A stretch of 64,000 nucleotides of DNA from contig CAWDOA010000011.1 of NCBI GenBank assembly GCA_963803875.1, positions 62,001-126,000 of the forward strand, read 5' to 3'. Position numbers and translations under genes: made by a program. Positions 1 through 8,866 of the stretch are shown here, in pieces (positions within the stretch are counted from its first letter, which is position 1; each line of letters opens with the position of its first letter). Below the pieces are notes generated by a model, which was given only the letters and a program-made list of their open reading frames with translations, had not been told where the DNA came from and searched no databases. This DNA comes from JABDIY01 sp963803875 (lineage in GTDB: Bacteria > Actinomycetota > Acidimicrobiia > Acidimicrobiales > SZUA-35).

Positions 1-75
1 ATGACCCAGGTCATGCCCAGCTGGTCCAGCAACCTACGCGATGAACTCCGCCAGATCGTGTACGCAGCTTTGTGA
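1..75 (+). CDS. possible C-terminal tail of an upstream gene (partial)
   Basis: Frame 1 is open from the window edge to a TGA at 73-75 and encodes a short tail ending in ...RQIVYAAL. It lies just ahead of the ATP-grasp gene on the same strand and could be the end of a preceding gene in the cluster. It is too short to identify. If the ATP-grasp gene really began at the ATG at 41, the two would overlap by 35 bases. This is only a suggestion. Confidence 0.2.
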   Translation: MTQVMPSWSSNLRDELRQIVYAAL

Positions 76-139
76 ACCCACTGGGAACTCGACACCCAAC
101 GTCGCACTGCGTTGGGCTTCTTCGACCTATCTTCAAGGT

Positions 140-1579
140 GTGGATCTTCCGGCGACGACAACAACCTTTGACGAGATGGTGGCCGATGGCAGCACCGTTC
201 GTTCCCCGTACCGTCAGTACTGCGAGTGGATCAACGGTGAAGACCCGACCAGACTGCTCACCAAAACCGCCGACGCAGAGAGGATCTTTCGTCGCACGGG
301 TATCACCTTCAACGTCTACGGCGATGAAGCGGCCGATGAACGGCTGATCCCGTTCGACATCGTGCCGAGAATCATCTCGGGGCTCGAGTGGCACCGACTG
401 TCCCGCGGCATCGAACAACGAGTCCGGGCCATCAACGCGTTCCTGTACGACATCTACCATCGTCAGGAGATCCTCAAGGCCGGGAGAATTCCACAGTCGC
501 TCATCGCCAACAACGATGCCTATCTACCTCAGATGCAGGGGGTGAATCCGCCCGGCCGGGTGTACACCCACATCGTCGGGATCGACCTGGTCCGGACCGA
601 CGAAAACGAGTTCTACGTGCTGGAGGACAATGCTCGGACGCCGTCGGGCGTGTCCTACATGCTGGAGAACCGCGAGACCATGCTGCATATGTTCCCCGAG
701 TTGTTCTCGTCGATCTCGGTGCAGCGGATCAACACGTACCCACTCGAGCTACGCCGCTCCCTGGCCGCCTGCGCCCCGGAGGGCTCGAACCATCGGCCGA
801 CCGTTGCGGTCCTCACACCCGGTGTGTACAACTCGGCCTATTTCGAGCACTCGTTCCTCGCCGATGAGATGGGGGCGCCTCTGGTGCAGGGAAACGACCT
901 GCGGATAGTTGACGGGCGGCTCGCCATGCGCACAACCCAGGACTATCAACCCATCGACGTCCTCTACCGTCGAGTGGACGACGACTTTCTGGACCCACTC
1001 AACTTCGATCCGACGTCGCAGTTGGGCGTTCCCGGAGTGTTCGATGTGTATCGAGCCGGCAACCTGACGATTGCCAATGCACCCGGCACCGGAGTCGCCG
1101 ACGACAAGGCGGTGTATTCGTACATGCCCGAGATCGTGCAGTTCTACACCGGAGAACGACCGATTCTGAACAACGTGCCCACCTGGCGCTGCGGCGATCC
1201 TGACTCGCTGACCTACGTATTGGATCACCTCGACGAACTGGTCGTGAAGGAAGTCCACGGATCCGGCGGTTATGGCATGTTGGTGGGGCCGGCGGCCACC
1301 AAAGACGAACGTGAACAGTTCGCTGCCAAGCTACGGTCAGCTCCGGCCAACTACATCGCCCAACCGACCCTCGCTCTCTCCTCGGTGCCTATTCTGACCG
1401 AAGCCGGCCTTGCGCCCCGACACGTGGATCTCCGCCCGTTCGTTCTGGTTTCGCCCGATTCGATCCACATCACTCCTGGCGGCCTCACACGGGTTGCGTT
1501 GGAAGACGGTTCGCTCGTGGTCAACTCCAGTCAGGGCGGCGGAACCAAGGACACCTGGGTTCTGGAGGACTACCTATGA
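140..1579 (+). CDS. circularly permuted ATP-grasp type 2 ligase (DUF404/DUF407)
   Basis: Predicted ATP-dependent carboxylate-amine (peptide) ligase of the circularly permuted ATP-grasp family. Visible motifs are YGDEA and RLIPFDIVPRII near the N-terminus, EDNARTPSGVSYMLENRE in the middle, and the nucleotide-binding stretches KEVHGSGGYGM, YIAQPTLALSS and HVDLRPFVL, ending with the SSQGGGTKDTWVL tail typical of the family. The frame is open from an ATG at 41, but the family homology begins with FDEMVADG, so the GTG at 140 is preferred. No good ribosome site supports either start. It overlaps the next gene by ATGA and heads an ATP-grasp / alpha-E / transglutaminase / Anbu cluster. Its substrate is unknown; peptide tagging or small peptide synthesis has been proposed for the family. 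Confidence 0.88.
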   Translation: MDLPATTTTFDEMVADGSTVRSPYRQYCEWINGEDPTRLLTKTADAERIFRRTGITFNVYGDEAADERLIPFDIVPRIISGLEWHRLSRGIEQRVRAINAFLYDIYHRQEILKAGRIPQSLIANNDAYLPQMQGVNPPGRVYTHIVGIDLVRTDENEFYVLEDNARTPSGVSYMLENRETMLHMFPELFSSISVQRINTYPLELRRSLAACAPEGSNHRPTVAVLTPGVYNSAYFEHSFLADEMGAPLVQGNDLRIVDGRLAMRTTQDYQPIDVLYRRVDDDFLDPLNFDPTSQLGVPGVFDVYRAGNLTIANAPGTGVADDKAVYSYMPEIVQFYTGERPILNNVPTWRCGDPDSLTYVLDHLDELVVKEVHGSGGYGMLVGPAATKDEREQFAAKLRSAPANYIAQPTLALSSVPILTEAGLAPRHVDLRPFVLVSPDSIHITPGGLTRVALEDGSLVVNSSQGGGTKDTWVLEDYL

Positions 1580-2520
1580 TGCTCGGAACCACAGCCGGCG
1601 GACTGTTCTGGATGTTCCGGTACCTGGAGCGGTGCGAGAACACTGCCCGATTGGTCGAGGCTGGGCTCCGGATCGCGCTCACCAAGTCCAGCGAAAGCGC
1701 TGGAGAATGGGAATCGGTTGTGCTCACCACCGGCGCCTCGGAGTTGTTTGAACAGCATCACGATCGATACGAACGAGATGCCGTCATCGACTTCCTGTTG
1801 AGAGACCCGGAGAACCCCTCGAGCGTGCTCTGCCTGGTAGAAGCTGCCCGGAACAATGCCCGCGGCGTACGAACCGCGCTGACCCGTGAAGTATGGGAAG
1901 CGACCAATGATTGTTGGATGGTGCTCTGTGACACGCTGGCTGATCCCGTTCCGGATCGTGATCTGCCCGAGGTCCTGAGCCGAATCCGTCAGGAGAGCGC
2001 TCTGGTTCGGGGGGCACTGCACGGGACGGTGATGCGCAACGACATCTACGATTTCGCCCAGCTCGGAATGTTCGTCGAGCGAGCTGACAACACCGCCCGG
2101 ATCCTCGATGTCAAGTACTACATCCTCCTTCCCTCGGTTTCTGCGGTCGGATCGAGGCTCGACACACTCCAATGGGAGACGATTCTTCGTTCAGTGTCGG
2201 CCCAGCGCGCCTTCCGGTTCGAGTTTCCCGGTGCCATCACCCCGCGGGATGTCGCTGCGTTCTTGATATTGGATCCGCGTATGCCCCGTTCGCTGGCGTA
2301 CTGTTTCTCCAAAATCCGAGACAATCTCGGCTACCTCGGCACCCAATACGAGGATCGACGTCCGAGTCACGACGTGGCTGCAAAACTCATCGATTCCATA
2401 GGTGGTCGCGAGATCGAGAACATCTTCGACAGCGGATTGCACGAGTTCCTTCGTGCCGCAATCGACGAGATCGCCTCGCTTGCGACTCAAATCGAGATCG
2501 ACTACCGGTTCAGCAGGTGA
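1576..2520 (+). CDS. alpha-E domain-containing protein (DUF403)
   Basis: A protein of 314 residues, the usual size for the alpha-E family. The start MLGTTAGGLFWMFRYLERCENTARL is diagnostic in its FWMFRYLERCENTARL core, and FVERADNTARILDVKYY is a second, repeated-type motif. The fold is predicted all-helical and the biochemical role is not established. The family is nearly always encoded next to the permuted ATP-grasp ligase, and here its ATG overlaps the ligase stop codon as ATGA. This suggests translational coupling and a shared complex or pathway. Confidence 0.9.
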   Translation: MMLGTTAGGLFWMFRYLERCENTARLVEAGLRIALTKSSESAGEWESVVLTTGASELFEQHHDRYERDAVIDFLLRDPENPSSVLCLVEAARNNARGVRTALTREVWEATNDCWMVLCDTLADPVPDRDLPEVLSRIRQESALVRGALHGTVMRNDIYDFAQLGMFVERADNTARILDVKYYILLPSVSAVGSRLDTLQWETILRSVSAQRAFRFEFPGAITPRDVAAFLILDPRMPRSLAYCFSKIRDNLGYLGTQYEDRRPSHDVAAKLIDSIGGREIENIFDSGLHEFLRAAIDEIASLATQIEIDYRFSR

Positions 2521-2527
2521 ATCGATC

Positions 2528-3325
2528 ATGCTTCTGAACATCAGCCACGAAACGGTCTACGAATACGACCGGCCCGTTCCCTTCGGACTCCAACAGGTGC
2601 GTCAGACCCCTCGCACGAGCCATGTCCAGCACGTCCACAGCTGGGAGACCCACGTGGAGGGTGGCAACACTCAGGCCACCTTCAAGGATCACTATGGCAA
2701 CGTCGTACAACTCGTGAATCTGGGCGAAGGTCACGACACGTTCCGGCTCGTGAGCACCGGCTCGGTGGAGACATTCGACACCGGCGGTGTGTATGGGGTG
2801 GCCTCCGAACTCGTACCGCTATGGCTCTTCTTGCGGTCGACTTCCCTCACTCATCCCGGTCCCCTAGTTACCGAACTGCTCGGAGGGCCTGTCGATGATC
2901 TAGAAGACCTGGGGACCCTGCACGACCTTTCGGCTCGGATACGAGAGGCAGTCAGCTATCGAACCGGGTCATCGACAACGTGGTCGACGGCCGAAGATGC
3001 TCTGACATCGGGAAGCGGCGTCTGCCAGGACCATGCCCACGTTTTCGTGAGCGCCGCTCGGTTGGCCGGGTGGCCGGCTCGGTACGTCAGCGGCTACCTG
3101 ATGATGAACGACAGAATCCATCAAGAAGCGAGCCACGCCTGGGCTGAGGTGCATGTGAGCGGACTCGGCTGGGTCGGTTTCGATGTCTCCAACGGCATTG
3201 CGCCCGACGAACGGTATGTGCGACTCGCTGTCGGCCTCGACTACACCGAAGCTGCACCGGTGTCAGGAATCAGATTCGGCAATGCGCAGGAACAGCTCAA
3301 TGTCTCGATTCAGGTCCAGCAGTAG
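2528..3325 (+). CDS. transglutaminase-like cysteine peptidase family protein
   Basis: A protein of 265 residues with a bacterial transglutaminase-like N-terminal beta domain (HETVYEYDRPVPFGLQQVR) followed by a transglutaminase core. The catalytic Cys lies in GSGVCQDHAHVF, the His in EASHAWAEVH and the Asp in GWVGFDVSNG, so the triad looks intact. The ATG at 2528 sits seven bases after the alpha-E stop and has AGCAGGTGA upstream as ribosome site. In this gene neighbourhood the protein is thought to hydrolyse or transfer amide bonds made by the ATP-grasp enzyme. That is inference from family context. Confidence 0.9.
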   Translation: MLLNISHETVYEYDRPVPFGLQQVRQTPRTSHVQHVHSWETHVEGGNTQATFKDHYGNVVQLVNLGEGHDTFRLVSTGSVETFDTGGVYGVASELVPLWLFLRSTSLTHPGPLVTELLGGPVDDLEDLGTLHDLSARIREAVSYRTGSSTTWSTAEDALTSGSGVCQDHAHVFVSAARLAGWPARYVSGYLMMNDRIHQEASHAWAEVHVSGLGWVGFDVSNGIAPDERYVRLAVGLDYTEAAPVSGIRFGNAQEQLNVSIQVQQ

Positions 3326-3365
3326 CGACCGATAGGTTCTTTGCAATGACACTGGAAATGACCCG

Positions 3366-4115
3366 ATGACGTACTGCGTTGGACTTCGGACCGACAACGG
3401 TCTGGTGTTCATGTCCGACACGCGCACCAACTCCGGGGTCGACAACGTCTCTATCTACCGGAAGATGTCGACCTGGGCCAACGAGGGCGAACGGGTGATC
3501 ACGCTGCTGTCCGCCGGCAATCTGGCAACGACGCAGGCGGTCGTCAGCTTGTTGGACGAACGATCCAAAGCCCCCGAAGACCGTAGCCCATCGATCCTCC
3601 AGGCCGCCACGATGTTCCAGGTTGCCCGACTGGTCGGCCAGACCCTCCGAGAGGTGATCGAGACCCAGGCCGAGACGGGTGAGACCGCAGACAGTACGTT
3701 TCACAGCACGCTGATCCTCGGTGGACAAATCAAAGGGATGACTCCTCGCCTCTTCCTCATCTACCCCGAGGGCAACTTCATCGAAGCCACCGATGACACC
3801 CCGTTCATGCAGATCGGCGAAACAAAGTATGGACGTCCGATTCTGATTCGGGCCTACGACCCGTCGATGAGCTTTGAGGCGGCCGTGAAGTTGCTGCTTG
3901 TCTCGTTCGATTCCACCATGCGGGCCAACCTTTCGGTTGGTTTCCCCATCGACCTTCAGGTGTACGAGACCGACAGCTTCCATCGACAGCCGCGGATTCG
4001 TATCGAAAAGGACGACGAGTACTTCCGCTCGATCTCGGACGGCTGGAGCAGAGCCCTTCGCCGGGCCTTCGATTCACTCGCCGATTTCGATTTCGACGGC
4101 CGCAACCCGGCCTAA
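3366..4115 (+). CDS. Anbu-type proteasome-like peptidase
   Basis: This 249-residue protein belongs to the Anbu family of N-terminal-nucleophile hydrolases (proteasome/HslV relatives). After Met removal the mature N-terminus would be Thr (MTYCVGL), with Asp at position 17 in SDTRTN and a Lys at about 32 in YRKM. These are the classical Thr1/Asp17/Lys33 positions of proteasomal beta subunits. It lacks a recognised ATPase partner here. It is the last gene of the ATP-grasp / alpha-E / transglutaminase cluster, 40 bases after the third gene. Its 3' end overlaps the convergent gene at 4074 by about 40 bases. Family assignment is firm; the substrate is unknown. Confidence 0.88.
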   Translation: MTYCVGLRTDNGLVFMSDTRTNSGVDNVSIYRKMSTWANEGERVITLLSAGNLATTQAVVSLLDERSKAPEDRSPSILQAATMFQVARLVGQTLREVIETQAETGETADSTFHSTLILGGQIKGMTPRLFLIYPEGNFIEATDDTPFMQIGETKYGRPILIRAYDPSMSFEAAVKLLLVSFDSTMRANLSVGFPIDLQVYETDSFHRQPRIRIEKDDEYFRSISDGWSRALRRAFDSLADFDFDGRNPA

Positions 4116-4743
4116 CACTTCCACCATCTCGGCCAGGAAGTCCTCGGCCGAGTCGACGATCGACGGTTGAACCGACGCCAACGCAGTCGCCACCCGTTCG
4201 ACGTCGTCAGGCTTCATGGCCAAACGAGGACGACGCGAGAGGATCGATTCCATCCGTTTGGCGACAGCATGAGGATCACGGAAGTCGGTCGGCGTACGCC
4301 ATCCGGGCAATCTCGACAGATGGTTGTTCCATCGCTGGCGTGAGTCCTCGGGAACCACTGTTCCGATGCCGGGCGCGGTCTCGGCCCGCGCTAACGCTTG
4401 GGTCACCGCGTCGCCTCGTTGGGGATGATTGAAGAAGAGTTCACCGTCGAGGAGAAGTTCCACCCCGACATGGGCTGACGCCCTGGCGGCGCCCCTTCCA
4501 ACTCCAGCCGCCGAAAGATTGTCGAACACCGATTTCTGGCGCGAAGTGAACCAACCATGGGAATGAAAGACGGCTGTCGGTTGCATGGTGGAACGCAACC
4601 CCCTTTCCGACGGGGCCGGCGGCTGACCCCGGAAGCATTCTGAATCCCCCGATCGTGGCGACGTCGGGAAGAGCCGACCCCAAATGGACCAACGGGTCTT
4701 CGAAGTGCTCGGCCGCGATCGTGACGTGGGAACCGAGATTCAC
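4074..4743 (-). CDS. ACP phosphodiesterase-like protein, frameshifted
   Basis: Two frames join into one protein of about 220 residues. The N-terminus from the ATG at 4743 (MNLGSHVTIAAEHFEDP, ALPDVATIGG, GVAFHHATDS) runs in one frame. The rest (FHSHGWF, GRGAARASAHVGVELLLDG) runs in another from about 4567. The switch needs one base removed in CGTCTTTCA on the coding strand. The pattern MN..H...A / LPD / H..TD..FH resembles acyl-carrier-protein phosphodiesterase (AcpH-like) proteins, but the function is not proven. It lies 48 bases downstream of nadK on the same strand. The break may be a sequencing error. Confidence 0.55.
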
Positions 4744-4791
4744 ACCATCACCGTAGAAGCGAGAACGCGGCGCACACCCCGCGGTTGGAGT

Positions 4792-5637
4792 TCATCGATC
4801 GGTGAGTCCGAACTTCTCCTTGAGGACCGCGTGAAAGTCACGCTGTCCGGTCACCAAGAATCGAGCCTTTTCCTTTGACCGCCGAATGGTGATGGAGGAC
4901 CCAGGTTCCACGGTGGCGACTGCCCGCCCGTCGAGGGCTACCAGCCCGGCCCGATACCCCTCGATATCGAGGCGAACCTCGGTTGAGGGAGCGAGTACCA
5001 GTGGACGGTTGAAGATCATGTGGGCAGCAACCGGGACCACGACGAGCGCCTCGAAATCAGGTTCAACTACCGGCCCACCGGCTGAAAGCGAATAGGCGGT
5101 TGATCCGGTGGGGGTTGCCACGATCAGCCCATCTGCCTTGTAGGTGGTGAACGGTTGATCGCCGATGGTGGCCAGCAGCGAGACGATGTGACCGCTCTCG
5201 GCACGCTCCACGACGGCTTCGTTCAACGCCAAGCCGAGCCGATTCCCGCCGCTATCGAGCACTTCGACCATCATCCGTTCTTCGATGACCAACTGACCGT
5301 CCCGCCACGCCGACAGCGACGTCTCCAGTTGGTCGGGGTCGATCTCGGCGAGGTAGCCGAGGTCGCCGGCGTTGACGCCGAGCAGCGGTACATGGTGATC
5401 GACCACCAGGTGGGTCGCCCGGAGCATCGTGCCGTCGCCGCCGAAGCTGAGGCACACATCGAGACCCTCGGCGAAGGACTCCTCATCCACCCCTAACTCG
5501 CTGCGGTCGATGAGCTCTGCATCGACCTTGGGCATCCTCACCTCGACCGCGCACTCCTCGCACCAGTTGAGCGCACGCTCCACAAGGCCGTAGACCTCGG
5601 GTCGATGATGGTGGAGGACGATGCCGATGATGGTCAT
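4792..5637 (-). CDS. nadK: NAD kinase
   Basis: ATP/polyphosphate-dependent NAD kinase, 281 residues, forming NADP from NAD in the cytosol. The GGDGT motif is in SFGGDGTMLRA, followed by VNAGDLGYLAE and the NAD-binding TPTGSTAYSLSAGGP. The ATG at 5635-5637 overlaps the TGA of the upstream rRNA methyltransferase gene as ATGA, so the two are probably translationally coupled. A tlyA-nadK order is common in Actinobacteria. Length and motifs are complete. Confidence 0.95.
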   Translation of the reverse strand: MTIIGIVLHHHRPEVYGLVERALNWCEECAVEVRMPKVDAELIDRSELGVDEESFAEGLDVCLSFGGDGTMLRATHLVVDHHVPLLGVNAGDLGYLAEIDPDQLETSLSAWRDGQLVIEERMMVEVLDSGGNRLGLALNEAVVERAESGHIVSLLATIGDQPFTTYKADGLIVATPTGSTAYSLSAGGPVVEPDFEALVVVPVAAHMIFNRPLVLAPSTEVRLDIEGYRAGLVALDGRAVATVEPGSSITIRRSKEKARFLVTGQRDFHAVLKEKFGLTDR

Positions 5638-6440
5638 TGCGATTCCTTCCGCTCCGCAGCTTCTGAGACGACGGCCTCGAGCAGCGATGCAACATCATCA
5701 TGGCCGCTTGCGGATACAAAGTGACCGACAAACTCCACATTGCCTGCTCGGCCTGTGATCGGTGAAACCATGAGACCGGCACACTCCAACCCCACGGCTG
5801 AGGCGCGCTCGATGACCTCGGCCAGTACTCGAGTCCAGATGGCGGGGTTGGTGATGACCCCGTTTCCTCTCGAAACCTCTTGGCGGCCGGCCTCGAATTG
5901 GGGCTTGATCAGAAGGAGCGCATCGCCGACATTCAGTTCCGAGACCACCGGCAGCACCAGCTTCAACGAAATGAACGACACGTCACCGACGGCCAGGGTC
6001 AGCCCGTTCGGGAACTGATTCGGTTTCACCGAACGGATGTCGGTCTGTTCGCGCACCTGCACTCGGGGGTCATCTCTCAGTCGTTCGTGCAGTTGATGGG
6101 TCCCGACATCAATGGCTACCACTGATGCGGCTCCGTTCTGGAGAAGGCAGTCGGTGAATCCGCCGGTTGAGGAACCGATGTCGACACAATGACGACCCGA
6201 GGGATCCACGCCGAACCGTTGGAGCGCGCCGGCCAGTTTGTCGCCCGCCCGGCTCACAAATCGAGGTGGATCGCCGGTGATCTGTACATCCTCGGCCGGA
6301 TCAACTTGGCGGGCCGACTTGGTGGTGGGCGCTCCACCGACCAGCACCCGACCCTCTTCGATCAGCCGTTTTGCCGAATCGCGGCTGGGTGCGAGTCCTC
6401 GCCGGACCAGTTCGGAGTCGAGCCGTCTACGGGCCGCCAT
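5634..6440 (-). CDS. tlyA: TlyA family rRNA (cytidine-2'-O)-methyltransferase
   Basis: Predicted S-adenosylmethionine-dependent ribose methyltransferase acting on 16S/23S rRNA. An N-terminal S4 RNA-binding domain (RRRLDSELVRRGLAPSR, LIEEGRVLVGG) is followed by a FtsJ-like domain with the SAM loop DIGSSTGGFTDCLL and LLIKPQFEAG. The frame is open from 6473, but MAARRRLDSEL at 6440 gives the usual family N-terminus and is preferred. It overlaps nadK by four bases. In mycobacteria TlyA methylates C1409 of 16S and C1920 of 23S rRNA and sets capreomycin sensitivity; the same role here is by homology. Confidence 0.92.
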   Translation of the reverse strand: MAARRRLDSELVRRGLAPSRDSAKRLIEEGRVLVGGAPTTKSARQVDPAEDVQITGDPPRFVSRAGDKLAGALQRFGVDPSGRHCVDIGSSTGGFTDCLLQNGAASVVAIDVGTHQLHERLRDDPRVQVREQTDIRSVKPNQFPNGLTLAVGDVSFISLKLVLPVVSELNVGDALLLIKPQFEAGRQEVSRGNGVITNPAIWTRVLAEVIERASAVGLECAGLMVSPITGRAGNVEFVGHFVSASGHDDVASLLEAVVSEAAERKESQ

Positions 6441-6534
6441 CACACTTCCCCAAATTCCTGTGGACACCCACATCCTGTGTGGCTGGCAGGAAGGCAGAAC
6501 GGCCGATTGTGGCTCTCAGCAGGAATTTCACGGT

Positions 6535-7420
6535 CTAGACCCCAACCTCTCTGGCCAGCACCTCGGCCACGTCGGCAGCGATCATGTCGGGAGCGGGATC
6601 AAGCGCCTCCGCCTCAGGTTGGGAGGTGACGCCCGACAGAACCATGGCGAAACGAAATCCCGCGGTCCGTGCGAAATCTCCGTCGGTGTCGTCGCGATCA
6701 CCGATCATGAGGGCGTCCGAGCCAAGAAGTTCGATGGCAAGGTTGGCCATTGGCTGATGAGGCTTGCCGGCAAAGGTGGGATCGGATTCGGTTGCGGTGC
6801 GAACCGCGGCGACGATGGACCCGCCACCAGCCCAGAGCCCATGCTCGGTTGGATAGGTGGGGTCATGGTTGGTGCCGATGAAGCGGGCCCCGTTGCGTAT
6901 GGCGGTCACCGCCATCCGCAAGGCGGTCATAACTGAGATCGAAATCGAGCCCAACGATGACGGCGTCCAGTTCCGGAGGCCCCGCATCGGCGGCTGTGAC
7001 CGGGACACACTCCCCTCCTCGGGCGTGGACAGCCTCGTTGATGCCGGCTCCACCCAAGACGAACACGCGCTCCCCGGTTTTGATCAGGCTCGCCGCTGCC
7101 ATCGCTGATGACAGCACCCGACCCGCCGCATCGATCCCAAACCGTCCAAGTTTTGCCTCTTGGGCCGCCACGGTTGCCGAAGAGTTGTTGGTGGCAAACA
7201 ACACTGGATACTCGGCGGCCAGAAGTCGCGCCACTGCTTCGCACGCACCCGGGATGGGCTCGGTGCCATGCCAGAGGACGCCATCGAGATCGAAGATGAA
7301 GCCGGGAGTCGAATTGATGGGGTCTGACCGTACCCGACCCCGCTCGATCTCCCGCAGAACCCGCTCGCAGCGACCACCTCGACGATCCGGGTCACATGGG
7401 CCGCTGGGACAGTTGCCCAC
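6535..7420 (-). CDS. HAD hydrolase, NagD-like / phosphoglycolate phosphatase-like, frameshifted
   Basis: A class IIA HAD phosphatase split in two frames. The N-terminal part has the nucleophile motif FDLDGVLWHG and the ATNNSS motif, and runs to GLDFDLSYDRL. The C-terminal part resumes with RMAVTAIRNGARFIGTN, then AGKPHQP and the acidic motif MIGDRDDTD. The switch near 6920 needs one base removed from CGCCTTGCG on the coding strand, after which the joined protein matches the family without a gap. The start is uncertain: the GTG at 7420 is the only convenient initiator upstream of the conserved region. Substrate unknown; p-nitrophenyl phosphatase, NagD and phosphoglycolate phosphatase share this subclass. 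Its position near tlyA/nadK suggests housekeeping. Confidence 0.75.
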
Positions 7421-7477
7421 AGCCGGCGGGAATCTCGCCCTAACAATCGATCCACCTGGCCGATACTCTCAAATCTC

Positions 7478-8422
7478 GTGGGGTGGATCGGACGAGTCCT
7501 GTCTGTGGTGTTGATCGCAGGGTCATTGGCAATCTCGAATCCGTCTGTCGCTGATGCACAGGTACTTCCCACCTGTGTTGCAGCCGGCCAGGTCATCGAG
7601 GGCACACTCTCCGCCTCCGGCACCTGCACGCTCGGGCGTAGCGTCGAAGCCGACTCGGACATCACCTGCGAGTACAGCTATCTCTTCGATGATTCCGAGG
7701 TCGCCGTGTACCAGCCATCTCCGGGGGTGTACTCGAGAGGCACCGACAACGGCGACCGTGTCGCGGCCACGATCACAGACGTGATCATCGGCGCCACTGG
7801 AAGCCGGATCGAGTTCGAAACCGTCACCCTTGAGGGTGGTGGTCGCCAGTTCAGTTCCACCGGGCGCTGGTACCGCAGGTTCTGCTCCGACGACGACGGA
7901 CTCATCGCCATCGATGGGCCAATCCCGTCAGGGCCAACCAAGTCGGTAGCCGAAGTCATCGACGAGGCAATGACCAGCCTGCGGCCCGTAGCCCCTGACA
8001 CCATCGACCATTCCGGCCCCGGCAGCATCCTTCAGTTGGCGACGTTCTTCTGGCTCGAGGGAGTCGATTTCGAAGGGAATCCCCTCACCTCGCAATCCGG
8101 TCACGGCAATCTGGTGGTAACCGTCGAGGCCCAACCTTCAGAGTTCTTCTTCGAAGTCGACGGCATGCGATACAGCTGCGGATCACGCAACACGCGGTGG
8201 AAACGGGGTCTCGACGAGGATGCACCTGACGTGTGCACCCATACCTTCGAGGATGCTCCCGCCGGGCAATCGTCGATCGAGCTCGATCTTGTTGTCGTGC
8301 ACGCCACCGCATGGTCGGCCAACGTTGGCGGCCTCGGTGGTGATCTGGCTTCGATCCAGGCTCGCACCGACGGTATCAACCATCCGGTGTTCGAGGTCGT
8401 CGGATTGACGCTCGGTCGCTAG
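7478..8422 (+). CDS. secreted protein of unknown function
   Basis: A protein of 314 residues with a clear Sec signal peptide (MGWIGRVLSVVLIAGSLAIS, cleavage probably after VADA near residue 26). The mature part is acidic, has several cysteines in its two halves and no transmembrane segment or sorting signal, so it is probably released or periplasm-like. No family was recognised. It starts at a GTG and points away from the HAD gene; the 57 bases between them must hold both start regions. I cannot assign a function. Confidence 0.7.
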   Translation: MGWIGRVLSVVLIAGSLAISNPSVADAQVLPTCVAAGQVIEGTLSASGTCTLGRSVEADSDITCEYSYLFDDSEVAVYQPSPGVYSRGTDNGDRVAATITDVIIGATGSRIEFETVTLEGGGRQFSSTGRWYRRFCSDDDGLIAIDGPIPSGPTKSVAEVIDEAMTSLRPVAPDTIDHSGPGSILQLATFFWLEGVDFEGNPLTSQSGHGNLVVTVEAQPSEFFFEVDGMRYSCGSRNTRWKRGLDEDAPDVCTHTFEDAPAGQSSIELDLVVVHATAWSANVGGLGGDLASIQARTDGINHPVFEVVGLTLGR

Positions 8423-8509
8423 CCTCTTCAGTGGCTCGGCACCGCCGGTAGGCCCACTCGGGTACTTCACACCCCATCAGTCGAAGACTCATGTTGAGGA
8501 GAAGAACCC

Positions 8510-8866
8510 GTGAATCTCTGTGTCCTTCAGGGCGTCGTCATCGGCGACCCGAGAATTGCAGACCTCCCGTCGGGAGAGACCGCTCTAACGTTCGATGTCC
8601 GGGCCACGACCGAGGCAAGAGCCTCGGCGTCGGTGCCGGTCGAGTGGACCGGACCGGCTGCCAAGATGCCGAAGGTGGTCCCCGACGCACCGGTCGCGGT
8701 GGTGGGATCGGTAGCGAGACGCTTTTACCGGTCGGGCGGCTCAATCCAGACCCGGGTCTATGTCAGCCCCGTCAAGATCGTCGTGAAGCAGAAGAAGCGA
8801 CAGTCCGATGCGGTCGGCAACGCCCTCGCAGCAGCTCTCGATGCCGTTGTGGAGGAGCGAGCCTAA
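8510..8866 (+). CDS. single-stranded DNA-binding protein (short paralogue)
   Basis: A 118-residue OB-fold protein beginning MNLCVLQGVVIGDP and containing ALTFDVRATTEAR, VPVEWTGPA and RVYVSPVKIV, an arrangement typical of SSB beta strands. The GTG start has GAGGAGAAG eight bases upstream. It lacks the acidic C-terminal tip (D-D-x-P-F type) used by canonical SSB to recruit partners; the C-terminus is ...AVVEERA. It is therefore likely an accessory SSB rather than the essential one. It ends convergently with the PLP enzyme gene, overlapping its stop by four bases. Confidence 0.8.
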   Translation: MNLCVLQGVVIGDPRIADLPSGETALTFDVRATTEARASASVPVEWTGPAAKMPKVVPDAPVAVVGSVARRFYRSGGSIQTRVYVSPVKIVVKQKKRQSDAVGNALAAALDAVVEERA

